A DNA stretch of 64,000 nucleotides from Drosophila pseudoobscura (taxonomy: Eukaryota; Arthropoda; Insecta; Diptera; Drosophilidae): NCBI RefSeq assembly GCF_009870125.1, contig NC_046679.1, positions 19,158,001 through 19,222,000 on the forward strand. The letters are read 5' to 3'. The position numbers and the translations under genes were made by a program. Below are positions 25,401 through 34,680 of this stretch, one piece after another. Numbering within the stretch: the first letter of the stretch is position 1; each line of letters starts with the position of its first letter. Under the pieces are notes generated by a model. It did not search any database, had not been told where the DNA came from, and worked only from the letters and a program-made list of their open reading frames with translations.

Positions 25401-28400
25401 CAACACTAAGGTCGGATCCGATACAAAGCACAGATCAAGCAATCGACCCAAGGAATTTTTCACATGGTTGACTTGAGACAAGGACAGGTCAAGCAAGCCG
25501 TCAACAAAGTCATGTCGTGACATGGGCACTAGGTTACTAGACTCGTTTACCAAAGACCAACCAGTTCCTGGCAAGTTGAAGTCACCAAGAACTATCATAT
25601 GATCCTTATCTGATAGCGAGGAAGAAACAGCAGTTAAAGCGGACAAAAGCTGCTCATAAATAGAGATATCCGAAGAAGGTGGAATATACGACCAAGTAAT
25701 GAATGTAGCGAAAGCGGGAAAAATCAGTTTTACACACAGGAATTTCAGTTCCGATTCAACATGGACTGTGAAGTGTTCCGACGTGAATATAGGACGAGAA
25801 GATGAGGAAGAGGAAGTTGAGGTTGAGGGTGGTACAATGGAATGATTTGTTAGAGTTATGGGGGGGTCTATTCTTCTTCTTAGACTTAAACTCCTTCACC
25901 ACCAAATGCTCCGGCCAAAATTTTGGCGGAGCAAATGGTGTCAAATTGAGTTCTGGAAATGCTTATCTTAAACGAGGCTATCTCCATGGCATAAGAGAAG
26001 TGGAATTTCTCCACCTTTAATCCCACGGCTTTTATTTTGCTTTGAATAAAAGCAATTACATCATTAGATGTGAGGTCAGGGGCCACCCGTGAAATAAAAA
26101 CTTGTCGTTTTGGTGGGACTCCCACCAGTGGTTTAGTCCCACCAGGCCTAGTGCCTGTGGTGGCAATATCCGGAGGTCCGGAACGTCTATTTGCTGGTGG
26201 GATCGAGATAGACGGGACAACTAGCGAACTTGCGGACACCACGGACACGGACGCTGCAGACGTACTTGGCTGCACATTCTCTGCGATGAATTCGGCTACC
26301 GAATCTGCATCGCCAGCAGCTGCCGTTGCCCTTGGAGTGGCAAACGAGATCAATTGCTGCACAATTGGAGTAGTCGGAGTCAGTTTTTCGGCGGCGCACG
26401 GCTGAGTGACGGTTGGCACTTGCAGATCCCGCGGAGTGACCTTTTTACTTCATGGCTAGAAGCCGATCGTACTGCTTTTTAAAGCCAACGGTCAGCTCCT
26501 AAAAGCCTTTCCGCGTCTGCCTCATAAAAGCCACCATGTCATTCTCCACCGCACGACATGTCTCGCAACTGTAATGCAACCCATTACGTTTGGCTATAGC
26601 ATCACTCATCAGAAAATCCAGCGCATTTTGCGTGCACTACGCTGTCGCAGAGCCAGCAGGGGAGTTTTTTTGGCGCAGACCACAGCGTATTCCTTTTTTA
26701 TTATTTATTTATTTACTAAAGAAAATTTGCAAAATTTTCCCTTTTTCTTCTCTTTTGACCCTATCTCCTGTCTAATCTTAACTTTACCTCTGTCCATGGT
26801 TTAGGTGGCATTTTGCTCTGCTGGAATGAACTACTCTAAGCACTTATTTTGAACTCCTTTCTGCTGTCGTCGGATTTCCTTCATGAGCTGCTCGACGCAG
26901 AATGCCGTATGGCAACAGAATTGTTTTCTGTGGCCGTCCAGTATTTTTCCATTCTACATACATACATATGAGTGTAGTGTCAATTTTATGCTTAAAGATA
27001 TCTCAAGATATCATGACTCAACAGGTATTTTAATACGAATATAAGATAACATTAACGGTTTATGCAATGAATATTTCGATATTCAAAGTAGAAGGAACAA
27101 CGGTATATAGTTTATAATGAATATAATGGGAATCGTGAGCTATCTATGTACTTTACACTACGTCAAGTTGTGCATAAAAATCACACCAAGCGTTTTTCTA
27201 CTAAGGATGGTGCATTTATTAATAGCAGTCGACTAGACTAAGATGGCAATCTCACACATGTACCCCTTTTAAGGCCTCGCAGAGCAAAAAGTACAATGTT
27301 TTTCTATATTTTTTACTGACTGCATTGTACACAGAAGCCGGATGAACTAGCGAGGTATAGAGAGTCTTTTTTATATAGACGTCGTCAAGTTCCTTTGTCG
27401 ACCTTTTTAAAAAAAACTTAAGCACGCCCATGGCCTTATTTACCATGGTGGGAATATGTTCAGAAAACTTTAGCTTGGTGTCTTATTTAACATCAAGATC
27501 CACATGGGTAATTCTTTTAAGAGAGCCACCAAGTAGGGTATAAGGAGCCAACAAGTGGATAGAACGACGAAATGTTCATTACTTTGCACTTCTAGGCTTA
27601 ATGTATAACAAATTTTCACAACACCACGACTGAACGTTATCGAGATCGGATTGCAGGTGAGGGTGAAATTAAATGTCCTTATAACGGACCTAACATCATG
27701 CATCTTAGCATCATCCGCATACATAAGTACTCGAGGGTATGTTAATACCGAAGGCAAGTCATTAAGAAAGAGTATGAAGAGTAGATTGGATTTTGTCCTA
27801 TCTCTCTAACCGTACTCAACGTGTTTTGTTTTCTAACGTGTTGTCAAATACTGTCAATGTTACTTCAGGTGTGTCACAGGGTAGTCATCTGGTCCCGCTT
27901 CTGTTTATTTTATTTGTGAATGACCTTCCTCGAGTTATAACATACTACACTAGTGTATGCTGATGATGTTAAAATCTGTCTGTCATACTCTGATTGGTGT
28001 TTGCACACACGCCTTCAACTGGATCTAAGTGAACTACTATTGTGGTGTTCAACTAATCTTCTTTTTCTGAACCTTTCCAAATGCAAACTTATGACATTTT
28101 ACCGTCGAGTTCAAATGACCTCGGAGTCCTTTTTGATCATAAGATGTGTTTTAACAGCCATATAGCTGCAACTGTAAATAAAGCGTTGATCCATGGAGTT
28201 TGACGACCCGTATGTTGCGAAACAACTGTATATCTCGTTAGTACGTTATCTCGTATTGGAGTATTGTTCTTGTGTGTGGAGCTGGGACTCTGGTAGAATC
28301 TTGCCACCCTACCGGTCTAGGATAAATCTTGTTGACCTGCCGCCGTTGCACCATCGCAGAATATGCAATGGCGTAATGTTCGTGAACATTTGGGATTGTT

Positions 28401-31400
28401 GACTCCCAAACTCTCTTGGGTCAGATTGACTTGGTCGTCCCATCTAGACCTACCCGTTCTTTTAGGCCTATCCGTTTACCCATATGTAGGTATAATTATG
28501 CCGAACATGAACCCTTTAGGGTTTTAAGCCATAATTATAACTCCCCCTACCACGTAATCGCGGGTATAGCCCTGGAATAGCTGGCGGAGGAGCGGTCCAC
28601 CTGCTACCAGGAAACTCATGGCAGAGGTATGGACGCGGCTTGCGCATGGTATGGAAGAGCCTCAGACAGTAACAACAGCGCTAGGACATGGCCCCTAAAG
28701 GGCGATGGACTCACCAGCTCATCCCAGTCATCGACGCGCGTGTTAATAAGAAGCATGGACAGGTCAACTTTTACCTGACTCAGCTCTTTAGTGGCCAAGG
28801 CTGCTTCCGAAGTTACCATCACCGCTTGGGGTACGAAGACGCCGCAGAGGGCTCTTGGTGCGAACACAACGTGGAGGAGGATGCCGAGAATATCATATTT
28901 TCGTGTGGCAGCTTCTCAGCGCAGTGTCATCGGCTGAAAGAGCCTGATGTAAAACCTGGTGCCGTACATGGTCCTGTCTCTGGATAACTAGGAGGCACAA
29001 CTTCACGGCAATAATCATGGCAGAAAAGTGCGCTGTTGAGCGCTAGAGAAGTGTGTTACTAGGCTAAGCAAAGCCTCCACATGTGTGAAGCATTGCTTCA
29101 CTATCACACATGTTGGGCTCGCATAGCCTAAATTCTATTTTTTTTGATTTATTATAAAATATGTTGTACATTTACATATGAGTAAATAAACGGTACAATT
29201 AAGCTACAGAGTTTAGCGGGCCGATTAATAGCTCTATTCTTTAAAACTAAGTGTAAAACAGACTCAAATTATGACAAAAACTATGCAACAAAATGTTTGT
29301 TGCAATCCAACTTTTTTCATAGGGACTTTTTTACTTGGGAGTCGTTTAAGGTATTGTTTATATAAGTCTAAGGTGCAGCTGTTTGACCAAACCCCCGAAT
29401 GTTCCGCCCCGCCAGAGGACGCACACTGCACGTGGAAGAGTATGTGTGAGAAAGAGAGAGAATGAGTAAGCGCGTGGAATGATTCGGCAATCTGCTAGAT
29501 ATGGTCATTCATTATGATTTTGATTTAAGTTTGTCCTTTGTGGAGGCGGAAGGTGTCTTAACAAACATTTGGAAACAAACTTGATATATCACAGGAGACT
29601 ACACCCAAAATTTGCGTGCCCTAGCTCTTATAGTATCTGTAAACTATGCGTTATTTAAGAAGGACAGACAGACATGCCTATATCGACTCGTCCTTTGACC
29701 AAGAATACGGAGAAAACAAAAAACATAGAATCGGAGAGAATGACTAGAATCTTCTAGACTGCAGAATCTGAACCAGATCGTATCATTATTATCGCAACAA
29801 TAGAAAACAATTTCTTTCTCGCTCTGTCTCTCTCTAACACACATGTTTCATGGTCGATATCACAGGAGTCTGGATACAAAATTTAGTTGTTCTAGCTCTT
29901 ATAGTATATTTCGAGTATCGGGTATAAAAAACAAAACTTTGAGTTTAGGGTATAGCAAGGTTATCTCTGAAAATAATTAATTAAAATAAACTGAATAAAT
30001 TAAAAAATTATAAGTAAGCCAGAACCGTAAATAAAACTATAATTCATCATGCAATTTTCCCCTTTTTCAGAACAACTGGACCGCATTGAAGAAGGAATGG
30101 ATCAAATTAATGCGGATATGAGAGAAGCAGAAAAAAATTTGAGCGGAATGGAGAAGTGCTGCGGTATTTGTGTGCTACCGTGCAATAAGTTTGTATATAC
30201 AATTTATTTTGCATTTTCAAAATAATAGAAAACATTTATTTTATGCGTTTTATTAGTCTATTTATTTTCTATTTTTACTTACAATAAAGCCAATTCTACG
30301 AAAACTTTTTTATGCAATTATTATTATTTATTATCTGTCTATTATATAAATGTCCGATATTTTATTTTGGGTCATCGTGAATCGATATATTATTCAAACC
30401 AAATGTGGGCCAAAATTACCGCCGAAAAACGCAATCCACTACCGCAGTTATTCCGGCAGACGCCGCTAATATTAAACGACACGACAAAGAGTGCGTGCGA
30501 GAGAGACGTATCCTTAATATTGTGGATGCAACAGATTTTCGTCCTTTGTGGAGGCGGAAGGGGGTGGCGCGAAATTTTTGAGATATACGTTTTATAGTGA
30601 GATCTAACAGGAGTGCGGATACCAAATCTGGTTACTAAGATATAGACGTCAAAATGCAATAATGCACTTGAACCTATTCAGTTGAGCTAAAAAAATTGGC
30701 ATTTTTTGTAATGTTTTTGAAAAAATTAATAAATAGCCTTTAAAAACGTGTTCTGGAAACCACAAACTTTCTTGCTATATTATCAATCTATGCAAAAAAA
30801 TTATTTCATATAAATCGGTAAATTGGTTAAAAAGATATAGCGGTTTGATTTTTAAAAATTGTTGAACCTATTCAGTTGAGCGGCACTGCATATTATTCTT
30901 CACATATCGTTTCAGGAGCCAGTCTTTCAAAGAGGACGATGGAACTTGGAAAGGAAATGATGATGGAAAAGTTGTAAACAATCAACCTCAAAGAGTTATG
31001 GATGACAGAAATGGAATGATGGCACAAGCAGGATATATTGGCAGGTAAAGTACAGAAATGTATTTTTAACTTCAACGTTTTTTCTGTTCCTCCCTCTGAG
31101 GTGCAGAGCAAATAAATAAACAGAATTTTTTGCATAATCTGTAGAGGTAGTGTTGATACACAGGTAGAAATTACAGGAATAAATATAGTCGTATAGTAAA
31201 ACTGAGATTACAAGGTAGAGAAAATTAAGTCAAATGAAGATGATCAGGTGGCACACGTCATGGGACAACTCAAAGGTGCGTGTAAAGCTAACATGGAGTG
31301 CAGCAAATCATTCAAAGGGCATAAGCCGGTATAATGGTGCAAGTCACCAGGACCAAACGGCATCGCAGATCGGGCCCATCACCTGGCCATAGGTCTGCAC

Positions 31401-33606
31401 TTGACGACCATTGCGCAGGCCTATACCAAATGCGTGACAGATGGCAGGTGTTTCTGGAAAATGGGAAATATAAAAGCTGGTGCTGATCCCAAAACCTGGG
31501 AAAGACACGGATGATCCATCGGCATATAGGCCTATCTGCCTCCTGAACGGTGCAGCTAAGATACTGGAAGGCATCATCAGTGCAAGGCTGTCGGAACCAA
31601 TTGAGGCCGCTTCGGTCTCTCCGACAGCCAGTGTGGATTTTACCAATTCGTGCTACAGATACTTATACAAATCGATCAAATATTAAATCTTGGACAACCA
31701 AATTCCAACGTGCAAGAGCACAAGCTCTGTAAGCAATACAGAAAATATGAGCCAAAATCGCTCTCGGCAGTTACAATGCTCTCGCTGACAACTGTGACAA
31801 CATCGGCAACAGGAACAACAGCAGCAGTTTCTCAGCGCTCGGTATTGTCAACGAATTGCGACAAGCGTTAGCAAAACGCTAACGGAACGATAATACAGTC
31901 TGGGCTCGATCGCTATGTGCAGATAAAAAGAATTTAAATAATATTCCCCAACCAATGTTCAAGGTAGAACTTACTCCTGATAGTAAGACTATAGGTGAAA
32001 AAAAAGTTCACCCAATCTACAGGCTCCAATATCTACTGTACCGTAGCAACACCATTGAGGAACCAGACAAACGAAATGGACCCTCCAATAAACAAATTGT
32101 CAGGAATATGGACACACAAAAACTTATTTTTACCCTACGCGCAGTCCGAGCAGCCTGCGCGGATATACATCCTTGACTGAACATCCTTGATTATACATCC
32201 TACACCGAGCCTTGTTCCATAAATAAAGAGGACCCATCTGGCAAAAAATGTATCTCCAGTGGGAAAAAAAATCCTGCCAACTAATGTTGCCCGTTCTATA
32301 AAGAACTAAAAAATGCATAACCCAACAAAAAACTGCAGCTCGAAACCCAGTCATCGAATCTTTTTTGATTGTATTTTCATTGTGATCTTTTGATTTGTTG
32401 AATTAATGCCGTTGCCTCAAAAAATAAAAAAGCTTAAAGATAATCTATCATTCATCTATCAAATTTAATGCTGAGAAATTTGTATCTGTACATGTCAGCT
32501 ACATATACATATGCTAAAAAGATCCAATGTGCAGAGTTCGACATACATAAACACTGTTTTTTTCACTAAATAGCTTTATAATGAATAGAATTTCAATCTA
32601 ATAAGGAATAATTCATAATTCCCGTATTAACTATTTACCTTCTTTTTAGAATTACAAATGATGCGAGGGAGGATGAAATGGAAGAAAATATGGGACAGGT
32701 TAATACAATGATTGGAAACCTCCGTAACATGGCTCTTGATATGGGTTCTGAGCTAGAAAATCAAAATAACCAAGTTGACAGAATTAATCGCAAGGTAAAA
32801 ATCATTTAAATAAACATAATTATTAATCTTTTATTAATACATACATACATATATATTTACGGCCGTATGATATTAGACTTTACTAGCTGACTAACTCCAG
32901 TTGTGTTAGGCACAGCATGGTGGCAAATATTATAATCTGATAATTATCAATTTTAACAATTTTCAGAAACCAGTTTGCTAAACCATTAGCTGTGCGAGTT
33001 ATAAAACATAATTTTATTACAAATAGTGGCTCAGCACCGCGACTCAAACGCTTCCTTCTGGACGTTACACACATCCATTTTCAACACAAACCTAATACAC
33101 CCCAATACTCATTTTGAGTATCGGGTATAAAAACCTCTGCTGTGAGCAACGAAATTTGTATCCAGACTTCTGTAATATATCACTGTCACTGTCTGTGGCA
33201 TCCACAATTTTAGAGAATGTCAATATATTCTGGACTGCAGAATCTGAACCGGATCGTATCATTATTTTAGCCATAATGAAGGAAACAATTTCATTTTCTC
33301 TCGCTCTCTCGATAGGAGGGAAGGAGGGATATGCGGCACTCGTTCCCAGGCTCTTCCCTTCTAATAGTTGCAGTTCTTTTGATAAAATTACTCCGGTTGA
33401 AAATCGTCTAACATCAAGAATATATAATTTTTAGCGTGTCGAAGATAACTATCATACTGTTTTACTCTTAACTGTTACAGAATCTATTGGCCTTTACTTT
33501 ATACAATTTTTTAATTTCATGTATATTTACATTTTACTTCCAGGGGGAATCTAATGAAGCCAGAATAGCTGTAGCTAACCAAAGAGCCCATCAGCTTCTA
33601 AAATAA
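7458..33606 (+). CDS. Snap25: Snap25, synaptosome-associated SNARE protein (7 coding exons, 213 aa)
   Basis: Plasma-membrane Q-SNARE that pairs with syntaxin and synaptobrevin to drive synaptic vesicle fusion. Coding exons: 7458-7553, 8350-8391, 12244-12292, 30071-30188, 30916-31044, 32650-32794 and 33544-33606. All junctions are GT...AG and keep one frame, giving 213 aa. The protein starts [11 protein letters not shown] and ends AHQLLK. SNARE helix 1 covers about residues 20-90, with the ionic-layer Gln at residue 61. A linker with the palmitoylation cysteines (CCGICVLPC) is at about 92-100, and SNARE helix 2 at about 145-205 ([13 protein letters not shown]...). The length agrees with fly SNAP25 (about 212 aa). 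The start is the only Met before the conserved TELEELQ stretch, and a T-rich tract ending in AG lies just upstream, so a 5' noncoding exon outside the recognised part is likely. The donor of intron 1 is GTTGGT, unusual at +3. AATAAA overlaps the stop. Introns total about 25.5 kb, mostly transposon remnants. Confidence 0.97.
7610..8103 (+). mobile_element. DINE-1 internal segment in Snap25 intron 1
   Basis: Runs through CCCGCCCCCACAAAG, GAAAATCTGTGGCA, the CTAACACACA block, and two rounds of CTCAGAGACTAT...CCAAATTTGGTATCC. It begins only about 57 bp after the exon 1 donor. It has neither the 5' TATACCC end nor the 3' hairpin. Confidence 0.85.
8565..8712 (+). mobile_element. DINE-1 5' fragment
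   Basis: GAGTATAGGGGTATATAAGA, then AAAGTGGATATGAGTAACG and AAGTATATATATTCTTGATC, then GTCTGTCTGTCTATCTGTCC. Cut off at about 8712, where CR1-like sequence starts. Confidence 0.75.
8713..9085 (+). mobile_element. CR1-like LINE fragment, + strand, internally deleted
   Basis: The first bases (GAGATAGCCTCGTTTAAGAT) are the complement of 25968-25985 in the longer CR1-like copy. The sequence then jumps to ORF2 DNA complementary to 25240-25380 (CGCCTACCATCCTACTTTCG). No intact frame. Confidence 0.75.
9783..9908 (+). repeat. (GTCC/GTCT)n microsatellite inside DINE-1
   Basis: About 30 units of TCCG/TCTG alternation. The other DINE-1 copies here have only four to six units (50420-50450, 51255-51280). 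Confidence 0.95.
10291..10314 (+). other. DINE-1/Helitron 3' terminal hairpin
   Basis: GAGTTGC pairs with GCAACTC around GGTATCCGCA. The same hairpin occurs at 34638-34661 and, with one changed base, at 51846-51869. A hairpin close to the 3' end is a Helitron hallmark. Confidence 0.8.
10555..10990 (+). mobile_element. BEL/Pao pol fragment (RT catalytic box joined to integrase)
   Basis: Near 10570-10620 the frame has Y-V-D-D-Y, the RT active-site box of BEL elements. It then jumps to an integrase C-terminal part ([19 protein letters not shown] with a frame break, then [18 protein letters not shown]). Several hundred codons are deleted in between, and stops are present. Confidence 0.75.
11055..11260 (+). 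mobile_element. CR1-like LINE fragment
   Basis: GATCCCTTCCGCTCAGTATA and the following 150 bp are the complement of 25240-25390 of the longer copy. A small ORF2 piece with no intact frame. Confidence 0.75.
11390..11530 (-). mobile_element. DINE-1 5' end fragment, minus strand
   Basis: Complement of the DINE-1 start: TATTGATGCTGATCAAGAAT, CGGAAACGATTCCTTCTGGA, then GAGTATCGGGTATAAAAA at the outer end. About 715 bp upstream of Snap25 exon 3A. Confidence 0.9.
12244..12292 (+). CDS. Snap25: Snap25 exon 3, copy A
   Basis: A 49-nt exon encoding [16 protein letters not shown] plus the first base of the next Glu codon. The acceptor is ...ACAACAG and the donor GTGAGT. It enters in phase 0 after GAG at 8391 and leaves in phase 1 into AA at 30071. 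It codes residues 47-62 of SNARE helix 1, including the ionic-layer Gln61. The peptide is the one I remember for the main fly SNAP25 isoform. Gly51 corresponds, by my recollection, to the glycine changed in the temperature-sensitive fly SNAP25 allele. Confidence 0.95.
12293..14260 (+). other. Snap25: Snap25 intron, AT-rich, no element recognised
   Basis: Intron sequence after exon 3A. It holds a 16-base T run (12428-12443) and short AT-rich ORFs without motifs. I saw no conserved exon or named transposon. Confidence 0.5.
14270..16400 (+). mobile_element. roo-like BEL/Pao retrotransposon remnant (integrase plus env-like region)
   Basis: Order: integrase zinc-binding part (14360-14690, with a H-x-C-V-R-C box), integrase core in the next frame (14690-14930), the [11 protein letters not shown] region carrying the catalytic Glu (14972-15060), the pol C-terminus (15190-15400) and an env-like region. 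At least three frame changes or stops break pol. No LTR identified. It lies between the two alternative Snap25 exons. Confidence 0.8.
15374..16217 (+). pseudogene. env-like gene of the roo-like element, broken
   Basis: The first frame (15374-15634) has a short hydrophilic head, a strongly hydrophobic segment typical of a signal or anchor (about residues 26-40) and then a stop. The second frame (to 16217, about 200 codons) has a basic furin-type motif, RKRR, followed by a Gly/Ala/Phe-rich stretch like the fusion segment of baculovirus-F-type envelope proteins, then a long helical heptad-like region. A stop ends it before any C-terminal anchor. The assignment rests on this layout. Confidence 0.65.
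16500..16735 (+). mobile_element. Gypsy-type (Osvaldo/Ulysses-like) pol C-terminal fragment
   Basis: The frame gives [13 protein letters not shown], then S-Y-Y-E-L-D-D and [12 protein letters not shown], the end of a Ty3/gypsy integrase. Downstream DNA to about 17.6 kb is GC-richer and may be the rest of the element (3' UTR or LTR), but I could not assign it. Confidence 0.6.
16736..18340. other. Snap25 intron segment, unassigned
   Basis: GC-rich DNA at 17050-17620 has overlapping ORFs on both strands without motifs; it may belong to the gypsy-type element. 17640-18340 is AT-rich. A segment near 17870-17930 (ending ACGAAAGATCTTT) resembles 55840-55880. Confidence 0.35.
18345..18925 (-). mobile_element. 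LINE RNase H and C-terminal fragment, minus strand
   Basis: The minus frame 18997-18551 contains D-S-Q-A-A-I-R-S-I, then a helix and an R-I-F-G-F-P strand, the middle of a LINE-encoded RNase H domain in the LOA/R1/I group. The next minus frame (18567-18346) would be the tail. The plus strand beyond 18930 belongs to a different LINE piece. Confidence 0.6.
18930..19560 (+). mobile_element. LOA-type LINE reverse transcriptase fragment
   Basis: The frame reads [20 protein letters not shown], then K-D-Y-N-P-I-S, which is RT block 1-2 of the LOA/jockey group. The region of the next blocks follows with stops and shifts (T-I-E-N-A-L-H). Decayed. Confidence 0.75.
19600..20000 (-). mobile_element. Probable LINE ORF2 fragment, minus strand
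   Basis: Minus-strand frames give long open stretches with an EN-RT linker feel ([20 protein letters not shown]). No diagnostic active-site motif is visible, so this is only a likely assignment. Confidence 0.35.
20343..20391 (+). CDS. Snap25: Snap25 alternative exon 3, copy B (mutually exclusive)
   Basis: A second 49-nt open segment, 8.05 kb downstream of copy A and inside the same intron. It encodes [16 protein letters not shown] plus one base. The acceptor is TATTTAG and the donor GTAAGA, with the same phases as copy A (0 in, 1 out). Seven of 16 residues differ from copy A. The Gly, Arg, Val, Leu-Asp and ionic-layer Gln positions are kept, and VMLDEQG matches vertebrate SNAP25 better than copy A does. 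Because 49 is not a multiple of 3, using neither or both would shift the frame, so only one copy can be used per transcript. I see no stop or damaged splice site. Expression cannot be judged from sequence. Confidence 0.85.
21038..21946. mobile_element. Long inverted-repeat element (unclassified), 909 bp
   Basis: The left arm (21038-21140) and right arm (21838-21946) are diverged inverted copies. The left arm reads CCATTCATTTCTGGGATGGT and later GAAATTTTCGCAACC. The complement of the right arm reads CCATCCATTTGTTGAGTGAT and GAAAATTTCTCATT. Single arms of the same family lie at 23861-24020 and 45985-46152. The core encodes nothing I recognise. Confidence 0.6.
22020..23760 (-). mobile_element. 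LINE 3' half with RNase H domain (I/LOA-type), minus strand
   Basis: On the minus strand at about 22870-22640 the frame resembles an RNase H start (an F-T-N-G-S-K-L-D block, then I-Y-S-D-S). Near 22540-22460 it reads [12 protein letters not shown], the fourth catalytic region. The 3' end (22030-22170) recurs at 45480-45640. Stops throughout. Confidence 0.65.
23861..24020 (+). repeat. Single arm of the long inverted-repeat element
   Basis: GCTATTCACACTGACGACCA, then TTTTGATGTTCCTAAACCAC, match the complement of 45985-46152 and more loosely the left arm at 21038. The opposite arm was not found nearby. Confidence 0.65.
24060..26720 (-). mobile_element. CR1-like LINE, minus strand: ORF1, endonuclease, part of RT
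   Basis: From right to left: an ORF1 cysteine-containing start (26600-26450, GLHYSCETC), an ORF1 body (26419-25886) with [18 protein letters not shown], the endonuclease (25646-25281) with I-V-L-G-D-F-N-L-P and D-L-C-F-V, an internal deletion and linker (25200-24800), and RT start (24560-24200) with [11 protein letters not shown]. It is the longest LINE copy here but is broken by stops. Confidence 0.8.
27240..27790 (-). mobile_element. CR1-like LINE RT fragment (YADD box), minus strand
   Basis: The minus frame has [10 protein letters not shown] (RT catalytic box) at about 27720, followed on the same strand by RT thumb sequence to about 27250 ([14 protein letters not shown]). Frameshifts near 27460. 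Confidence 0.75.
27791..28410 (+). mobile_element. CR1-like LINE RT fragment (GVSQGS and YADD), plus strand
   Basis: The plus frame gives a G-V-S-Q-G-S block near 27870, V-Y-A-D-D-V-K-I at about 27950, and the thumb to 28400 ([20 protein letters not shown]). Same family as the minus fragment at its left but in opposite orientation, with the junction at about 27790. Confidence 0.75.
28560..28990 (+). mobile_element. LOA/R1-type LINE ORF2 C-terminus
   Basis: The frame reads [18 protein letters not shown], then H-R-L-G, then [12 protein letters not shown], the C-terminal CCHC-like region that follows RNase H or RT in the R1/LOA group. Stops upstream. Confidence 0.7.
28991..29549. other. Snap25 intron gap, nothing recognised
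   Basis: Mixed sequence after the LINE tail, including a CACATGTGTGAAGCATTGCTT...CTATCACACATGTTGG inverted-repeat-like stretch near 29080-29130. No coding or element assignment. Confidence 0.4.
29555..29930 (-). mobile_element. DINE-1 internal fragment, minus strand
   Basis: Complement of the middle of DINE-1: GTCTGGATACAAAATTTAG, TAACACACATGTTTCATGGT and the TAGACTGCAGAATCTGAACC block. About 140 bp upstream of exon 4. Confidence 0.8.
30370..30640 (-). mobile_element. DINE-1 3' half fragment, minus strand
   Basis: Complement of the stretch GTCTCTCTCGCACGCACTCT...GCGGCGTCTGCCGGA joined to CACTCCTGTTAGATCTCACT. It follows Snap25 exon 4 by about 180 bp. Confidence 0.8.
30663..30888 (+). mobile_element. 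Tc1/mariner-type MITE, copy A (left-truncated)
   Basis: It shares GGCATTTTTTGTAATGTTTT and about 110 bp with 47878-47990. It ends with a long terminal repeat whose complement is CAGTGCCGCTCAACTGAATA. The last base lies 27 bp before Snap25 exon 5. Confidence 0.75.
31190..31660 (+). mobile_element. LINE reverse-transcriptase fragment (R1/I-type)
   Basis: The frame reads K-S-P-G-P-N-G-I at about 31340, then after shifts [20 protein letters not shown] followed by [10 protein letters not shown] (RT blocks 1-2a). Truncated on both sides. Confidence 0.75.
31661..32350. other. Probable retroelement debris, family uncertain
   Basis: Open stretches at 31650-31871 (Ser/Thr-rich) and 31955-32176 (basic, [13 protein letters not shown]) look coding but carry no motif I can name. 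Probably LTR-element polyprotein remnants. Confidence 0.3.
33000..33440. mobile_element. DINE-1 composite: minus 5' end joined to plus internal part
   Basis: 33050-33133 is the complement of the DINE-1 start (CTTCCTTCTGGACGTTACAC ... GAGTATCGGGTATAAAAAC). From 33145 the element runs forward (TGTATCCAGACTTCTGTAAT, GTGGCATCCACAATTTTAGA). It lies in the last Snap25 intron. Confidence 0.8.
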
Positions 33607-34455
33607 AGAGATTCTAAGACGACGTGTACATACATTCCATAGCCTATTCAATACATGTTCATTTTTATCTTAATTTTCGGTTACCTACTCAGTGCTCCAA
33701 TAGTGGTAATCTAATTGTCACGAGACTTAATATTGGCCTAATACGAATATATTTGAAAAAAGGTAGAGTTAATTATATAATATATATAAATATTATATCA
33801 TATTTTGTGCTATGTTTTTAATACATAAGAATATCTGTAAATATTATATCCGAAACATCCGAAAATGCTTAACCAACTTTAACCAAAATCTGTAATTTTT
33901 TCGTTATGAAAATATGTTTTATTTTTCAATTTTAACTTAATTTAAAATAATATTTTAATAATTCAAAATAGAACAAGTCGATTATCTATAGCGTTGGATA
34001 CATTTGAAAAAACAAAAACACGATCAACAACCCTGAAAATCTGGCAAATACCTTATTCGTACATAATGTTCATACCTTAAAATTTTACGAAAACGTGAAG
34101 ATCTATACAATTATCAATAAAATAAAGCAATTATTAATAGAGATTTTAGTAACATTTTTTGCTCACTTTAAAATGTTATTAAGATCTTTTATATAAATGT
34201 GCCATTATTTATATTTTATGACTTTTAATGTATTTAAAATTGTATATGAAATAAATTATTGTTCTAAGATGCGAAACTCAATTAATAAATGATTTTATCC
34301 TGAATATTTATTTATATTAAAAAATAAGTTTTCATAAAGGGAGAATGGTGCGGTAAGTGATCTACCTTTTTGGTGAATAAATAAAAACACAAACAGCTAG
34401 AAACCATACGAAAACAATAAAGAGCATAAGGAGAATATGTACATATCTGTTTCTG
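33607..34455 (+). other. Downstream of Snap25: probable 3'UTR and AT-rich spacer
   Basis: AATAAA occurs at 33602-33607, overlapping the stop, and several AATAAA-like hexamers follow at about 34120 and 34250. The long AT-rich tract is consistent with an extended 3'UTR. No coding seen. Confidence 0.45.
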
Positions 34456-34479
34456 TTTCGTTTTTTATACCCGATTTGT

Positions 34480-34680
34480 AGAAAGCAAGAAATCAATTTG
34501 CAGTGGCTACGCAGCGCTCGACGTCACGCTCAGACTGATTTTCTGTCTCTCTCGCACGCACTCTTTGTCGTGTCGTTTAATATTAGCGGCGTCTGCCGGA
34601 GGAGAGCTATACTGACTTAGTACCGGGTATAACTGTAGAGTTGCGGTGTCCGCAGCAACTCACAACGTTCCCCCTCGTTT
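34480..34680 (+). mobile_element. DINE-1 3' end
   Basis: AAATCAATTTGCAGTGGCTA to CACAACGTTCCCCCTCGTTT, nearly identical to 10160-10335, including the hairpin at 34638-34661. The BEL/Pao element leader begins directly after it. Confidence 0.9.

Noticed and set aside
25886..26419. 177-codon minus frame as a host gene
   Set aside because: It continues into a cysteine-containing ORF1 start on one side and a LINE endonuclease on the other, so it is LINE ORF1.
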